From Thermosporothrix hazakensis (GTDB lineage Bacteria; Chloroflexota; Ktedonobacteria; Ktedonobacterales; Ktedonobacteraceae), in assembly GCF_003253565.1 (NCBI RefSeq), contig NZ_QKUF01000001.1, forward strand, positions 515,867 to 579,866: a stretch of 64,000 bases of DNA, written 5' to 3'. The translations under genes were made by a program, and so were the position numbers. Position 1 is the first letter of the stretch; the number at the start of each line of letters is the position of its first letter. The notes under the pieces are model-generated. The model was not told the DNA's origin. It saw only the letters and a list, made by a program, of their open reading frames with translations, and ran no database searches. Shown one piece after another: positions 26,800 to 35,492 of the stretch.

Positions 26800-28308
26800 A
26801 TGGATATTCGTCTTACAACAACCTCAATCCAAGAAGTATCGTGTGATGCTCTGGTTCTGGCTGCTACTGCCGAGAGCCAGCAAAAGAGCGTCACGCTCGC
26901 AACTGTTGCCCGTTCTATTGATGAGCAACTCGGCGGAGCGATCAGCGAAAGCTGTGCCGCCGGAGAGTTCAAAGCCGGACTCGGTGAGCTGCTGACCTTC
27001 CACCCACTTGGGAAGCTGCCAGCACGTCGTGTCATTGTTGTAGGTCTGGGATCTGACAAGAAGGTAAACGCGCAGTCGTTCCGCCGCGCAAGCGCCACCG
27101 TGACTCGTCACTTGCAAAATACTGGTGCACAGAACGTCGCCTTCGCGTTCGACTGGGCAGCATCCAGCGTTGACACCTCGCTTGCCCTTCAGGCCACAAC
27201 CGAGGGCGCAGTGCTTGGCGCGTATACCTTCCGTAAGTATCAGACACAGGATAAGAGCCGTGAAGTCGCCTCGTTAACCATTGTCAGCAACGACCCCGCC
27301 GCACAGCAGGCCATCGACAAAGGTCGAGCGCTGGCAGAAGCCGCAAACTTTGCACGCGACCTGATTAACGAGCCTTCTTGCGTCCTGACTCCACGCGAGC
27401 TGGCGAACCGCGCCGTCTCAATGGCGAAGAAGTACGGCATTCTGTACGAGGTTTTCGACAAAGAGAAGATTCAAGAGTTGCAAATGGGCGGTCTGCTTGG
27501 AGTCTCTCAGGGCAGCGCCGAACCCCCACGCTTCATCATCTTGCGCTATAACGGAGCCGAGGATAAGAACGCGAAACATCTTGCGCTTGTCGGCAAGGGC
27601 ATCACCTTTGATACAGGCGGCATCTCCCTCAAGCCCGCGGCTGGTATGGAGAGCATGAAGGGCGACATGGGCGGAGCGGCTGCTGTACTTGGCGCAATGC
27701 AGGCAATTGCGTCACTCAAGCCAAAGATCAATGTAACGGCCTATGTTCCAACCTGCGAAAATATGCCCAGCGGCAGCTCGTACAAACCAGGCGATATTTT
27801 GCGCATTATGAACGGCAAAACCATAGAGATCGTCAATACTGACGCTGAAGGGCGCCTGATCCTGGCCGACGCGCTCTCCTATGCATGCAAAGAGGGCCAA
27901 AAGACGATTATTGACCTGGCAACTCTGACCGGCGCAATGGTTGTCGCGCTTGGAACCGTCTATACAGGCGTCTTCAGCAACAGCGAGGAGCTGACACAGC
28001 GGATCATTGATGCGGGCAAGCTCTCGGGCGAGAAATACTGGCCGATGCCAATGGATGAGGAGTACGGCGAACAGATCAAAAGCGAGATCGCCGACATCAA
28101 GCAGACCGGTGGCCGCCATGCAGGCTCCATCACTGCCGCCAAGATCCTTGAAAACTTCGTGGACGACGCGCAGTGGGCACACCTTGACATTGCAGGCACC
28201 AGCGCTGTCGATACCGGCAAGCCCTATCAGGAAGTCGGGGGGACAGGCGTTGGTGTGCGTACGCTGGCCGAACTGGCTCTGCGCATCGCACAGGAAGCAC
28301 ATCAATAA
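26800..28308 (+). CDS. pepA: Cytosolic leucyl aminopeptidase, M17
   Basis: The 502-residue enzyme has the usual N-terminal macro-like domain (about 1-160) and a C-terminal peptidase domain with the signature NTDAEGRLILADAL. Metal and catalytic residues are visible in GKGITFDTGGISLKP and MKGDMGGAAAVLGA. It removes N-terminal amino acids from peptides and is a di-metal hexameric enzyme in this family. Some M17 proteins also bind DNA (Xer recombination in E. coli); nothing here tests that. A strong terminator follows at once. It is a single-gene unit upstream of the NRAMP transporter. Confidence 0.95.
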   Translation: MDIRLTTTSIQEVSCDALVLAATAESQQKSVTLATVARSIDEQLGGAISESCAAGEFKAGLGELLTFHPLGKLPARRVIVVGLGSDKKVNAQSFRRASATVTRHLQNTGAQNVAFAFDWAASSVDTSLALQATTEGAVLGAYTFRKYQTQDKSREVASLTIVSNDPAAQQAIDKGRALAEAANFARDLINEPSCVLTPRELANRAVSMAKKYGILYEVFDKEKIQELQMGGLLGVSQGSAEPPRFIILRYNGAEDKNAKHLALVGKGITFDTGGISLKPAAGMESMKGDMGGAAAVLGAMQAIASLKPKINVTAYVPTCENMPSGSSYKPGDILRIMNGKTIEIVNTDAEGRLILADALSYACKEGQKTIIDLATLTGAMVVALGTVYTGVFSNSEELTQRIIDAGKLSGEKYWPMPMDEEYGEQIKSEIADIKQTGGRHAGSITAAKILENFVDDAQWAHLDIAGTSAVDTGKPYQEVGGTGVGVRTLAELALRIAQEAHQ

Positions 28309-28322
28309 GCTGAACCATTCAG

Positions 28323-28356
28323 GCGGGCTCTGGACACCTCAGGGCCCGCTTTTTTC
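28323..28356 (+). terminator. Intrinsic terminator after pepA
   Basis: GCGGGCTCTG (28323-28332) and CAGGGCCCGC (28340-28349) form a 10-pair stem with one G-U, followed by seven Ts. Confidence 0.93.
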
Positions 28357-28663
28357 CTTCAGTGGTCTACTTTTCTATCATACAAGAAAAACACGGGTAT
28401 TTGCCCTTTTTTAGCCGGAAAAATCAGATAATATGTGTCAGCCGAAATCCGATAATTCAAAGTTAGAAACACTATTCAGCATTTGCCCTCCCTGAAAGGT
28501 CTGACGCTCTTGAACGTGTTCTTCTGTCAGAGCAGCAAGCAACGTAGCGGATTACAAAGACCAAACGTGTTTTCAACAGGGCTTGCCTCTCAAAAAGACG
28601 CAACAATACACAAGTGCTAGTAAAGAAATATTCTCTCTCGAGAAAAAGTCTCCCCAGAACCGC

Positions 28664-28715
28664 TTGAGCTTTTTTTAGGTTTATGTTATAGTAAATTTTA
28701 GAGAGCTAAAAATTT
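28664..28715 (+). promoter_or_regulatory. Promoter and overlapping palindromic operator of the NRAMP gene
   Basis: TTGAGC (28664-28669) and TATAGT (28687-28692) have a 17-base spacer. Directly after the -10 box lies AAATTTTAG-AGAG-CTAAAAATTT (28693-28715), a palindrome over the transcription start. Placement and A/T-rich symmetry suit a DtxR/MntR- or Fur-type metal repressor; the regulator is inferred. Confidence 0.65.
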
Positions 28716-28782
28716 ATATTTATCACTCAAAATTATCGCTCCACGGAGCACAATAGAACGTATGAGAGGAGCACGAAAATAC

Positions 28783-30165
28783 ATGGCGCAAGAAACGGTG
28801 AACACATCCGTATCAAGCCCGTTGCCGGAAGAGCAGGGATGGAAAAGGAGTGCAGGTCTCCCATCACTACCAGAAGTGCACGCGACAATAAAGGTTCCCC
28901 AGAAGAAGGGCTTCTGGAGAACCTTGCTGGCCTACCTGGGACCCGGCCTGATGGTTGCAGTAGGGTATATGGACCCGGGGAACTGGGCCACAGATCTGGC
29001 CGGAGGCGCCCAGTTCGGCTATTTACTCATCTCAGTCATTTTGATCTCAAACCTGATGGCGATCTTGCTTCAGCATCTTGCCCTTAAGCTCGGCATTGTG
29101 ACCGGGAGGGATCTAGCACAGGCCTGCCGCGATCACTATTCTCGACCAGTAACCTTTGTGCTCTGGCTCCTTTGTGAGATTGCGATTGCAGCCTGTGACC
29201 TTGCGGAAGTCATTGGTTCCGCTATAGCCTTAAATTTGCTGTTCGGTATCCCATTGATTATCGGAGTCATTATTACAGCGCTCGATGTCTTTCTTGTTCT
29301 CTTTTTACAGCACAAGGGCTTCCGGCTCATTGAGGCAATTGTAGGCGCTCTGATTCTTGCCATCGCCTTCTGTTTCGGCTATGAACTGATCGCTTCACGA
29401 CCCGATATCCTGCCGATCGTGGGCAATCTGGTCCCGCGTCCAGAAGTCGTGACCAATCCGCAGGCGCTCTACATCGCGATCGGTATTCTGGGCGCAACCG
29501 TGATGCCGCACAATCTCTACCTGCATTCCAGTGTTGTGCAGACCCGCGCCTTCAAACGTGACGACGAAGGGAAAGCGCAGGCCGTTACATTCGCAACGAT
29601 CGATTCTACCGTCTCACTGCTATTCGCCTTTGTGATTAACGCGTCTATCCTGATTGTGGCGGCTGCGACCTTCCATGGCACTCAGTACGCCAACGTGGCC
29701 GATATCGAGGACGCCTATAAGCTGCTCACGCCAGTACTGGGTGCACCGATTGCCAGCACTGCCTTCGCGATCGCACTGCTGGCTTCCGGGCAGAACTCAA
29801 CGCTCACAGGAACACTGGCCGGTCAGATTGTGATGGAGGGCTTCCTGAATATTCGCCTGAAGCCCTGGTTACGTCGCCTGATTACCCGTGTAATTGCCAT
29901 TGTGCCCGCAGTGATCGTCACGGCGCTCTACGGTGAGCGAGGAACTGGCGAGCTGCTGGTGCTGAGTCAGGTAATCCTGTCGTTTCAGTTGAGCTTTGCG
30001 GTCTTCCCACTGGTTCAGTTCACAAGCGAAAAGACCAAAATGGGACGCTTTGTCAATCCGCTCTGGCTCAAGCTCCTTTCCTGGTTCGTCGCCATTCTGA
30101 TTGCAATCCTGAACATCTACTTGCTTTTACAGACCCTCTTCCCGGGTCTTGCCTTCGGATCATAA
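28783..30165 (+). CDS. mntH: NRAMP-family Mn(II)/Fe(II) transporter
   Basis: The protein has about 460 residues and 11 predicted helices. Helix 1 carries the metal-binding motif MDPGNWATD and helix 6 the MPHNLYLHS motif, both diagnostic of NRAMP proton-coupled divalent metal importers. The residues between ([16 protein letters not shown] loop, present as [12 protein letters not shown]) also match. ATG 28783 has GAGAGGAG 11 bases upstream; an in-frame ATG at 28762 is an alternative adding seven residues. Repression by metal through the promoter palindrome is expected. Manganese rather than iron as the main substrate is an inference. Confidence 0.93.
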   Translation: MAQETVNTSVSSPLPEEQGWKRSAGLPSLPEVHATIKVPQKKGFWRTLLAYLGPGLMVAVGYMDPGNWATDLAGGAQFGYLLISVILISNLMAILLQHLALKLGIVTGRDLAQACRDHYSRPVTFVLWLLCEIAIAACDLAEVIGSAIALNLLFGIPLIIGVIITALDVFLVLFLQHKGFRLIEAIVGALILAIAFCFGYELIASRPDILPIVGNLVPRPEVVTNPQALYIAIGILGATVMPHNLYLHSSVVQTRAFKRDDEGKAQAVTFATIDSTVSLLFAFVINASILIVAAATFHGTQYANVADIEDAYKLLTPVLGAPIASTAFAIALLASGQNSTLTGTLAGQIVMEGFLNIRLKPWLRRLITRVIAIVPAVIVTALYGERGTGELLVLSQVILSFQLSFAVFPLVQFTSEKTKMGRFVNPLWLKLLSWFVAILIAILNIYLLLQTLFPGLAFGS

Positions 30166-30175
30166 AGCACAAAGA

Positions 30176-30209
30176 AGCCCTCTGAGAAGAAGTCAGAGGG
30201 CTCTTTCTT
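30176..30209. terminator. Terminator between NRAMP and MFS genes
   Basis: AGCCCTCTGA and TCAGAGGGCT form a perfect 10-pair stem with GAAGAAG between, followed by CTTTCTT. It separates two converging genes. Confidence 0.85.
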
Positions 30210-30212
30210 GCC

Positions 30213-31439
30213 CTACAGCCTGACCCGACGTACAGGCGAGAACCACAGCCAGCCTCCGAGGACAAGCGCCACAAGCGAGCTAATCAACAGTACCGGGCGC
30301 ACCCCGACACTCCGGGCAATTCCTCCTGCCAGCACCATTCCCAGAGGAGCGATCCCGTTTTCCAGCAGATGCAGACAGGCATTCACCCGCCCACGGTACT
30401 CATCCGCAACCAGTCGCTGACGCAGCGTGATCTCACTGGCACTATAGATCGCGTAGCTAGCATCGCCAACAAGCTGTATCCCGAACAGCAGCACAGACGT
30501 AAGCGCCAGGGAGCCAGGGAGCAGCGGGTTCAACAGATTTACCCCGGTATGAATCAGCGCTCCCCAGAGGAGCAAGGACACACTCCTGTAGCGAGCCACC
30601 AACCGAGAAAGCAGTATCGACCCAAGTAATGCCCCGGCTCCACCCGCGGAAATAATGATCCCCAGGGCGAGCGAGGACACATGCAACTCATCAATCAGAA
30701 AGGGGATATACAGCACAAACGCACTTCCGCAGAAGCTCCGCAGTGTCACATAGCAGGCAAGAGCCCGCAGAGCAGGGAAGCGCCAGATCTCGCGCCAGCC
30801 CGCAAACGCATTTCCCGCCCCCTCCTCTCGCGCTTCAGGCTTTGCTTCTGTCCGAATACCAAACAGAATACAGGCCGCCGAAACAAGATAGGAGCACGCG
30901 TCAAACAGCATCGCAAAAGGCGCGGTCAGCAGTTGAATCAGAACACCCGCCAGCGATGGGCCTAGAATTTCGGCCAGCGCATCACTCAATGCCAGCTTGC
31001 TATTACCCTCCGCCAGTTGCTCTTCAGATACCAGCGAGGGCAAGAATGCCTGATACGCGACCGCAAACAGCACATTCAACACCCCGACCAGCAACACCAC
31101 CCCGTACAGCAATTCGATACGCAACCAACCAGAGAACGCAGCCAGTGGCACAAGAAACAGAAGCGCCGCCCGACCTGCATCGGCCCAGAGCAATAACGAA
31201 CGCCTCGACACATGATCAGCCCAGACGCCAGCCAGCGAGCTAAACAATAGCACTGGTAGTGCCTCCAGCGACATCAAGATGCTATATTCAAAGCTCTGGA
31301 CATGAAGCGCAAATTGCGCCACCAACGCCACACTAAGGGCTGTAATATGTGAGCCAAAAGCAGAGACCGTCTGCCCGGCCCAGAGCCAGGCAAAGGATCG
31401 ATTCAGCAATCCCTTCCGCAAAAAAGCAGGAAATTTCAC
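30213..31439 (-). CDS. MFS exporter (EntS/macrolide-efflux type)
   Basis: The protein has about 408 residues and 12 predicted transmembrane helices. WLWAGQTVSAFGSHITALSVALVA is the start of helix 1, and AGVWADHVSRRSLLLWADAGRA is the loop 2-3 motif A of this drug-exporter group (both quoted as landmarks, not continuous). GTG 31439 is chosen because AAGGAG lies six bases upstream. In-frame ATGs at 31463 and 31502 would add a non-hydrophobic tail without a good ribosome binding site. It likely exports a hydrophobic compound or siderophore; the substrate is unknown. An inverted repeat and a folded leader lie upstream. Confidence 0.85.
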   Translation of the reverse strand: MKFPAFLRKGLLNRSFAWLWAGQTVSAFGSHITALSVALVAQFALHVQSFEYSILMSLEALPVLLFSSLAGVWADHVSRRSLLLWADAGRAALLFLVPLAAFSGWLRIELLYGVVLLVGVLNVLFAVAYQAFLPSLVSEEQLAEGNSKLALSDALAEILGPSLAGVLIQLLTAPFAMLFDACSYLVSAACILFGIRTEAKPEAREEGAGNAFAGWREIWRFPALRALACYVTLRSFCGSAFVLYIPFLIDELHVSSLALGIIISAGGAGALLGSILLSRLVARYRSVSLLLWGALIHTGVNLLNPLLPGSLALTSVLLFGIQLVGDASYAIYSASEITLRQRLVADEYRGRVNACLHLLENGIAPLGMVLAGGIARSVGVRPVLLISSLVALVLGGWLWFSPVRRVRL

Positions 31440-31616
31440 TCTACGCTCCTTCAAAATGCGCATAAAAAACGGATCCAGATGAAGGTGAGGGTAGTTGCGC
31501 ATAGAGCGTCACATAGGGACGGAGGAATACCAAAAATGGGGTAAGTAAAACACTATCGCAAGCGAGGAATAAAGCGATAGGGCTCTTCTCTCAAAAACGG
31601 TTTTGAACTGTCAGGT

Positions 31617-31665
31617 ACCCTCAGCGCAACTACGCAAGCTGAGGGGTGCGGATGCTGGTACCCAT
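31617..31665 (-). other. Folded leader of the MFS gene
   Basis: CCCTCAGC and GCTGAGGG form an 8-pair stem around 12 bases, itself enclosed by two copies of the self-complementary GGTACC. It is about 200 bases ahead of the MFS start. No riboswitch family was recognised. Confidence 0.4.
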
Positions 31666-31689
31666 TGGGGCACCTCCAATTCGTTCAAG

Positions 31690-31714
31690 CTAGAATGATG
31701 CGAGATCATTCTAG
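31690..31714 (-). promoter_or_regulatory. Palindrome near the MFS promoter
   Basis: CTAGAATGAT-GCGAG-ATCATTCTAG is a perfect 10-base inverted repeat. On the minus strand it begins just after TATACT (a possible -10 box, about 31724-31719), a position typical of TetR- or MerR-type operators. Confidence 0.5.
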
Positions 31715-31726
31715 ATGAGTATATCA

Positions 31727-31764
31727 TAAAAAAGGCGAGCAGGGTAGAGGACACTCTGCTCGCC
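31727..31764 (-). terminator. Intrinsic terminator after the AIM24 gene
   Basis: GGCGAGCA (31764-31757) and TGCTCGCC (31741-31734) pair on the minus strand, followed by seven Ts. Confidence 0.85.
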
Positions 31765-31770
31765 CACAGC

Positions 31771-32454
31771 CTAGTTTTCGCGTTTGGGAATTTTCGGAAT
31801 CAGCCAGTCCAGGAACGCGCTGATCGATCGCGTCTGAATCAGCACACGCCCCGGCCCGGTCAGGTCGACGACCAGACCTTCTCCGCTGAAGAAAGTCGAT
31901 TTCAGACCACCAACAGGGCGCACATTGAACTGCATGTTCTGCGTAAAGGCGACAATGTGGCCGGTATCAACCGTATAAACCTCACCGGGCTGAAGCACGC
32001 GCTCTATAATCGCGCCATAAGCAGACACAACAATCTGGCCATTTCCCGCAGTGCGCAACATAAACAGGCCGCCGCCAGTGCCAAAGAAGCTTCTGGCACC
32101 ACCCCACGAGGTATCAAACTCTACAGAGAGTTCAGAGGCGACATATGCACCAGATTGCAGGAAATATTGCTCATATTGATGCACATTCAACAGGTACAAG
32201 TCTCCGGGCAACGAGGGCGCAACCGTCACCTCTCCCCCCTGAGGGGGCGCAACATAGACATTCTGGAAGAACGACTCCCCCCCAACTACCGACCGCTTCA
32301 ACGCCTTCCAGACTCCACCACCAGTATTCGTCTGAAGCGTGATTCCATAGGACATGCTGACCATCGCGCCACTCTCCGCACGAATCGGCTCATTCGGCGC
32401 AAGTGTCAGCACCCCGAGGGAATATGCCGGGCGTTGCACGATATTCACTTGCAT
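31771..32454 (-). CDS. AIM24/TIGR00266 family protein
   Basis: The 227-residue all-beta protein is rich in paired glycines. ESGAMVSMSYGI and GGESFFQNVY with GSGLFMLRTAGNG-like turns (present as GGGLFMLRTAGNGQIV) are typical of the AIM24 family. It is related to the mitochondrial protein AIM24 and to bacterial proteins of unknown role, thought to form trimeric beta rings. GAGGAGGAAAG precedes ATG 32454. No neighbour explains its job; a terminator isolates it from the MFS gene. The family is clear, the function unknown. Confidence 0.82.
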   Translation of the reverse strand: MQVNIVQRPAYSLGVLTLAPNEPIRAESGAMVSMSYGITLQTNTGGGVWKALKRSVVGGESFFQNVYVAPPQGGEVTVAPSLPGDLYLLNVHQYEQYFLQSGAYVASELSVEFDTSWGGARSFFGTGGGLFMLRTAGNGQIVVSAYGAIIERVLQPGEVYTVDTGHIVAFTQNMQFNVRPVGGLKSTFFSGEGLVVDLTGPGRVLIQTRSISAFLDWLIPKIPKREN

Positions 32455-32629
32455 AAAAAACTTTCCTCCTCTGACATGGATTGATCTATTGTAACACAGC
32501 TCTCTTCTTTGGCGGCAAACCGAAACGGAAATACTCTACACAATAAAAACGCAGACACAGCCCATTTGTACAATAGCCCTGAGAAGCTCATAGACATAAA
32601 AAAAGCAGACCATACTGGCCTGCATGTTG

Positions 32630-32666
32630 AAAAGGCGGGTCGGTTCATCCTTACAACCGACCCGCC
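32630..32666 (-). terminator. Intrinsic terminator downstream of the methyltransferase gene
   Basis: GGCGGGTCGGTT and AACCGACCCGCC form a perfect 12-pair stem with a 9-base loop; TTTT follows on the minus strand. It lies about 200 bases past the methyltransferase stop. The interval 32667-32862 holds no supported gene. Confidence 0.7.
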
Positions 32667-32862
32667 CTCTCAAGAAGATGGGTAACGAGGAGAGGTACAA
32701 ACATGATCGAGAGAGGCGCGAAGGCAACTTCGATCAATGATACAAGAAAATAATGTCGTGTATTCTATAACCCTCTACTTATGACAACATTTCAGAGGCC
32801 TCCTTTATTTCATTACCCCCTATGATAGTTGCATGTATTGTGCATGTTTCTTCCTCTACACG

Positions 32863-33603
32863 CTACGCTTTATATCCCCCGAATACCGCATGGCCAGCGC
32901 GTAACCAGAAGCAGTCAACAGCGGTGAAACCGGCCTCACTGAGCCAGCGGAGCTGGTCGCTTAACAGCGAAGGCTTATCGGTTGAAGCGGGATCCTCATA
33001 CTCGTAACGGAAGTAATTCCAGCGCTCATCACAGAAACGCTGAAAACCGCTTTCATCTCCATACTGAAGCAAACTCTGCTGCCGCACGATCTCATCATAT
33101 TCCTGTGCATAGTGTTGTGCAACCAATGGAGTCAGCGGCCTGACGATATCCGCGAGCAACAGCGCACCACCAGGAGAGAGCAGCGAAAACAGGTCTTTGA
33201 ACAGCGTCGCCTTCTCCTCATCCGTCAGATGGTGAACACACAGCGACGATACCACACAGCGCAACGGCGTTGGCAAGGTCGCCCGCCATGCCAGTTCTTC
33301 CATCTGGAATGGGCGTATTTCCAACCTGTCCGCAAAGCGTGCCAGCCGCTGCCGCATCTGCCCCTGCATCGCCTGTGATGGTTCAAGTGCCAGATAGCGG
33401 CAGAAAGGGAAACGCTCCAGAATCGCTTCTGCCAGCACGCCAGCTCCTGCCGCCAGTTCAACAACAGTAAAAGACTCATCCTGACGCGCAGGAAGCAGCG
33501 AGATCAACGAGGCGAACTGCTCCTCCCGTGCCGGGACAAAAAGATCTGCATATGCAAGGAATATGGCAGAGCTTTCTTCATTCCAGCTCTGGTTCTCGTT
33601 CAT
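32863..33603 (-). CDS. Class I SAM-dependent methyltransferase
   Basis: The 246-residue protein has motif I VVELAAGAGVLAEAI, an acidic residue after strand 2 (YLALEPSQAM), and a post-motif SSLCVHHLTDEEK followed by LSPGGALLLADIV, the classical order for Methyltransf_25/11 domains. Residues about 165-245 may form a substrate cap (YGDESGFQRFCDERWNYF). It transfers a methyl group from SAM to an unidentified small molecule. It is divergent from moaD. No biosynthetic neighbours hint at a substrate. Confidence 0.85.
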   Translation of the reverse strand: MNENQSWNEESSAIFLAYADLFVPAREEQFASLISLLPARQDESFTVVELAAGAGVLAEAILERFPFCRYLALEPSQAMQGQMRQRLARFADRLEIRPFQMEELAWRATLPTPLRCVVSSLCVHHLTDEEKATLFKDLFSLLSPGGALLLADIVRPLTPLVAQHYAQEYDEIVRQQSLLQYGDESGFQRFCDERWNYFRYEYEDPASTDKPSLLSDQLRWLSEAGFTAVDCFWLRAGHAVFGGYKA

Positions 33604-33717
33604 TCTCTCGTTCTCCTATGATAACGCTTTCAAATACAGGTACTTCTTCTTCAATGTACCCGGAAAGCGCCAAAAGCACAACCCTGAAGGAAGACGATTT
33701 GTGTTATACTCTCAAAC

Positions 33718-33984
33718 ATGAAGATTCGAATTCGCTATTTTGCGTCACTGCGCGAAGTGACCGGCCAGAATGAAGAAACGCTCACCGTTCCCGAGGGTAG
33801 CACCATTGCCAATATTCGCACCCTGCTGCTGGACCATTATCCGCCGTTGCGGCCCATTCTGGAGCGCTGCCTATGCGCGGTCAACCGGGCCTATGTGCAA
33901 CCTGAGACCGAGCTGCATGAGGGAGATGAGCTTGTCTTTATTCCCCCAATGGGAGGTGGTCAACCCCGGAGGAAACACGTATGA
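33718..33984 (+). CDS. moaD: Molybdopterin synthase small subunit, C-terminally extended
   Basis: The 88-residue ubiquitin-fold protein reads IRYFASLREVTGQ at the start and GDELVFIPPMGGG near the end, the MoaD pattern. MoaD normally ends in Gly-Gly, which becomes a thiocarboxylate that donates sulfur to precursor Z. Here seven residues, QPRRKHV, follow the glycines. The TGA stop overlaps the moaE ATG (ATGA), so the two are translationally coupled. The tail must be removed, or the gene has drifted, for normal chemistry. Confidence 0.86.
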   Translation: MKIRIRYFASLREVTGQNEETLTVPEGSTIANIRTLLLDHYPPLRPILERCLCAVNRAYVQPETELHEGDELVFIPPMGGGQPRRKHV

Positions 33985-34394
33985 ACCCGATTATCCAACT
34001 TACACGCGAGCCACTGAAGCGTGATGAACTGGTAGCGGCGGTCAGCGATCCTACCGTTGGCGGGATCGTCGTTTTCGAGGGAGTCGTGCGCAATCACGCC
34101 CGTGGCAAACAGGTTCGCTATCTTGAGTATGAGGTCTATGAAGAGATGGCGTACCCACAAATTCAGCAAATTATTCAGGAAGCCAGCAAGCGCTGGGGCG
34201 TTGATCGAATCGCGGTAGCGCACCGCTTTGGACGACTGGAAATCGGTGAGGCCAGCGTGATTATCGTTGTTGCCAGTCCCCACCGCGCCGAAGCCTTCGA
34301 AGCCTGCCGTTATATCATTGATACGCTCAAGACCACAGTCCCGATCTGGAAAAAGGAGGTAGCGACAGACGGGGAAGCATGGGTAGAGGGGTGA
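33981..34394 (+). CDS. moaE: Molybdopterin synthase catalytic subunit
   Basis: The 137-residue protein has GGIVVFEGVVRNHARGK, YLEYEVYEEMAYPQIQ, VAHRFGRLEIGEASV and TVPIWKKE, with the catalytic lysine in the last. It forms a heterotetramer with MoaD and inserts two sulfurs to make molybdopterin. The start overlaps the moaD stop. No other moa/mog genes are in the window. Confidence 0.94.
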   Translation: MNPIIQLTREPLKRDELVAAVSDPTVGGIVVFEGVVRNHARGKQVRYLEYEVYEEMAYPQIQQIIQEASKRWGVDRIAVAHRFGRLEIGEASVIIVVASPHRAEAFEACRYIIDTLKTTVPIWKKEVATDGEAWVEG

Positions 34395-34418
34395 GAGCGC
34401 AAGGCTTCCCCCTCTTTC
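34385..34418 (+). terminator. Probable terminator after moaE
   Basis: AGAGGGG and CCCCTCT form a 7-pair stem across the moaE stop, followed by TTCTCC. The T tract is short. Confidence 0.45.
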
Positions 34419-34535
34419 TCCGACAAGCTCTTTTTATGGTACAATGGAAGAAGAAAGCGACTCGTTCTAGTAAAGAATAGAGTAGTCCTCAAGCAATAGA
34501 AGGCGAATATTCGGAATAGCTTTGGTAAGACCTAA

Positions 34536-34576
34536 CAACGACCTGGGCAAGCCAGGATATATCTTGGAGGTCGTTG
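34536..34576 (+). promoter_or_regulatory. Hairpin sequestering the ribosome binding site of the NT-HEPN gene
   Basis: CAACGACCT (34536-34544) is the exact complement of AGGTCGTTG (34568-34576), which ends at the start codon ATG 34577 and includes most of the GGAGG ribosome binding site (34566-34570). An inner CCTGG-GCAAG-CCAGG hairpin overlaps the 5' arm and could compete with the long stem. This suggests control of translation. Confidence 0.6.
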
Positions 34577-35416
34577 ATGAATCTATTCGAGAAGCACACC
34601 CAACTCACACAACTGTTCGCACAAAACCCGGTGACTGTTGCATACCTCGCGGGCTCACTCTCCAACCGTGCCCCATTCGGCGATTTCTCCGATGTAGATA
34701 TTGCTATCCTGTTGATGGAGCAAATTAAAGCCGATCAATTTCTTGAATATCAACTCTACTTCTTCAGCGAACTGGCGAAACGCCTTGAATCGGACAATAT
34801 CGACGTCCTGATCTTAAATAAGGCCTCGTTACTGCTGAAATCGCATGTCATTAAATACGGGCAGTTGCTCTATAGTCGCGATGAGAAGAAGCGCATCATG
34901 TTCGAGACCCGCGCCGTCATGGACTACCTGGACTACCGCAAATACAATGACATCCAGAACCAGGCGCTCGGGCGGCGGCTCAAAGGGCAGCTCCTCTCGC
35001 TCAACCGGGAGATTGCACGGCAACAACTCAAAAACCTGCGCGAAGCCACCATAATACTCAGGGAGTTAGGCGAGAAGGAGCGAGACGAGTTTGCGACCAA
35101 TTATCGCCTGTACGGAGCAGGAGAGCGCTATCTATTGCAAGCGATTGAGGCCTGCTTACAACTGTGCGCAATGCTCATTGCGGCGCTGAGCCTGCGCAAA
35201 CCCGAGGAACAGCACGACCTGCTCGGCATCATCGCCACAGAGCAGATCATTCCGCGTCCGCTGGCCTATAAGCTTGAACATATTACAAACCAGCGTGACA
35301 GCCTGCTCTATGAGCCACATACCATTGATAGACGCGCATTGCACGCCTCATTGCAGCGAACGGCGCACGACCTCGAAACCTTTGCAGATACCATTGAACC
35401 AAAACTGGAGGCCTGA
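34577..35416 (+). CDS. Fused nucleotidyltransferase-HEPN protein (MntA-HepT-like)
   Basis: The 279-residue protein joins two modules that are normally separate genes in MntA-HepT toxin-antitoxin systems. Residues about 10-110 are a minimal nucleotidyltransferase: GSLSNRAPFGDFSDVD gives Gly26-Ser27 and Asp39-Val40-Asp41. Residues about 140-275 resemble a HepT-type HEPN helical bundle (AGERYLLQAIEACLQLCAMLI; HITNQRDSLLYEP). The HEPN RNase motif is Arg-x4-6-His; here Arg240 is followed by Tyr245, with the nearest His at 248, one residue too far. ATG 34577 follows GGAGG. The toxin part is therefore probably inactive or altered. It forms its own unit between moaE and a terminator. Confidence 0.72.
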   Translation: MNLFEKHTQLTQLFAQNPVTVAYLAGSLSNRAPFGDFSDVDIAILLMEQIKADQFLEYQLYFFSELAKRLESDNIDVLILNKASLLLKSHVIKYGQLLYSRDEKKRIMFETRAVMDYLDYRKYNDIQNQALGRRLKGQLLSLNREIARQQLKNLREATIILRELGEKERDEFATNYRLYGAGERYLLQAIEACLQLCAMLIAALSLRKPEEQHDLLGIIATEQIIPRPLAYKLEHITNQRDSLLYEPHTIDRRALHASLQRTAHDLETFADTIEPKLEA

Positions 35417-35426
35417 GCCAAAAAGA

Positions 35427-35463
35427 AAAGCTCCCCGGCAGGAAAAGCGCCAGAGGGAGCTTT
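35427..35463. terminator. Bidirectional terminator
   Basis: AAAGCTCCC and GGGAGCTTT form a 9-pair stem around a loop with further pairing, between two converging genes. Confidence 0.8.
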
Positions 35464-35492
35464 GTTGTGCTGTAACTCGTTTGTTTTGTCGT

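Noticed and set aside
32703..32753. A 16-codon ORF after GAGGAGAGG
   Set aside because: Good ribosome binding site, but no promoter, no terminator and no similarity; too little to call a gene.
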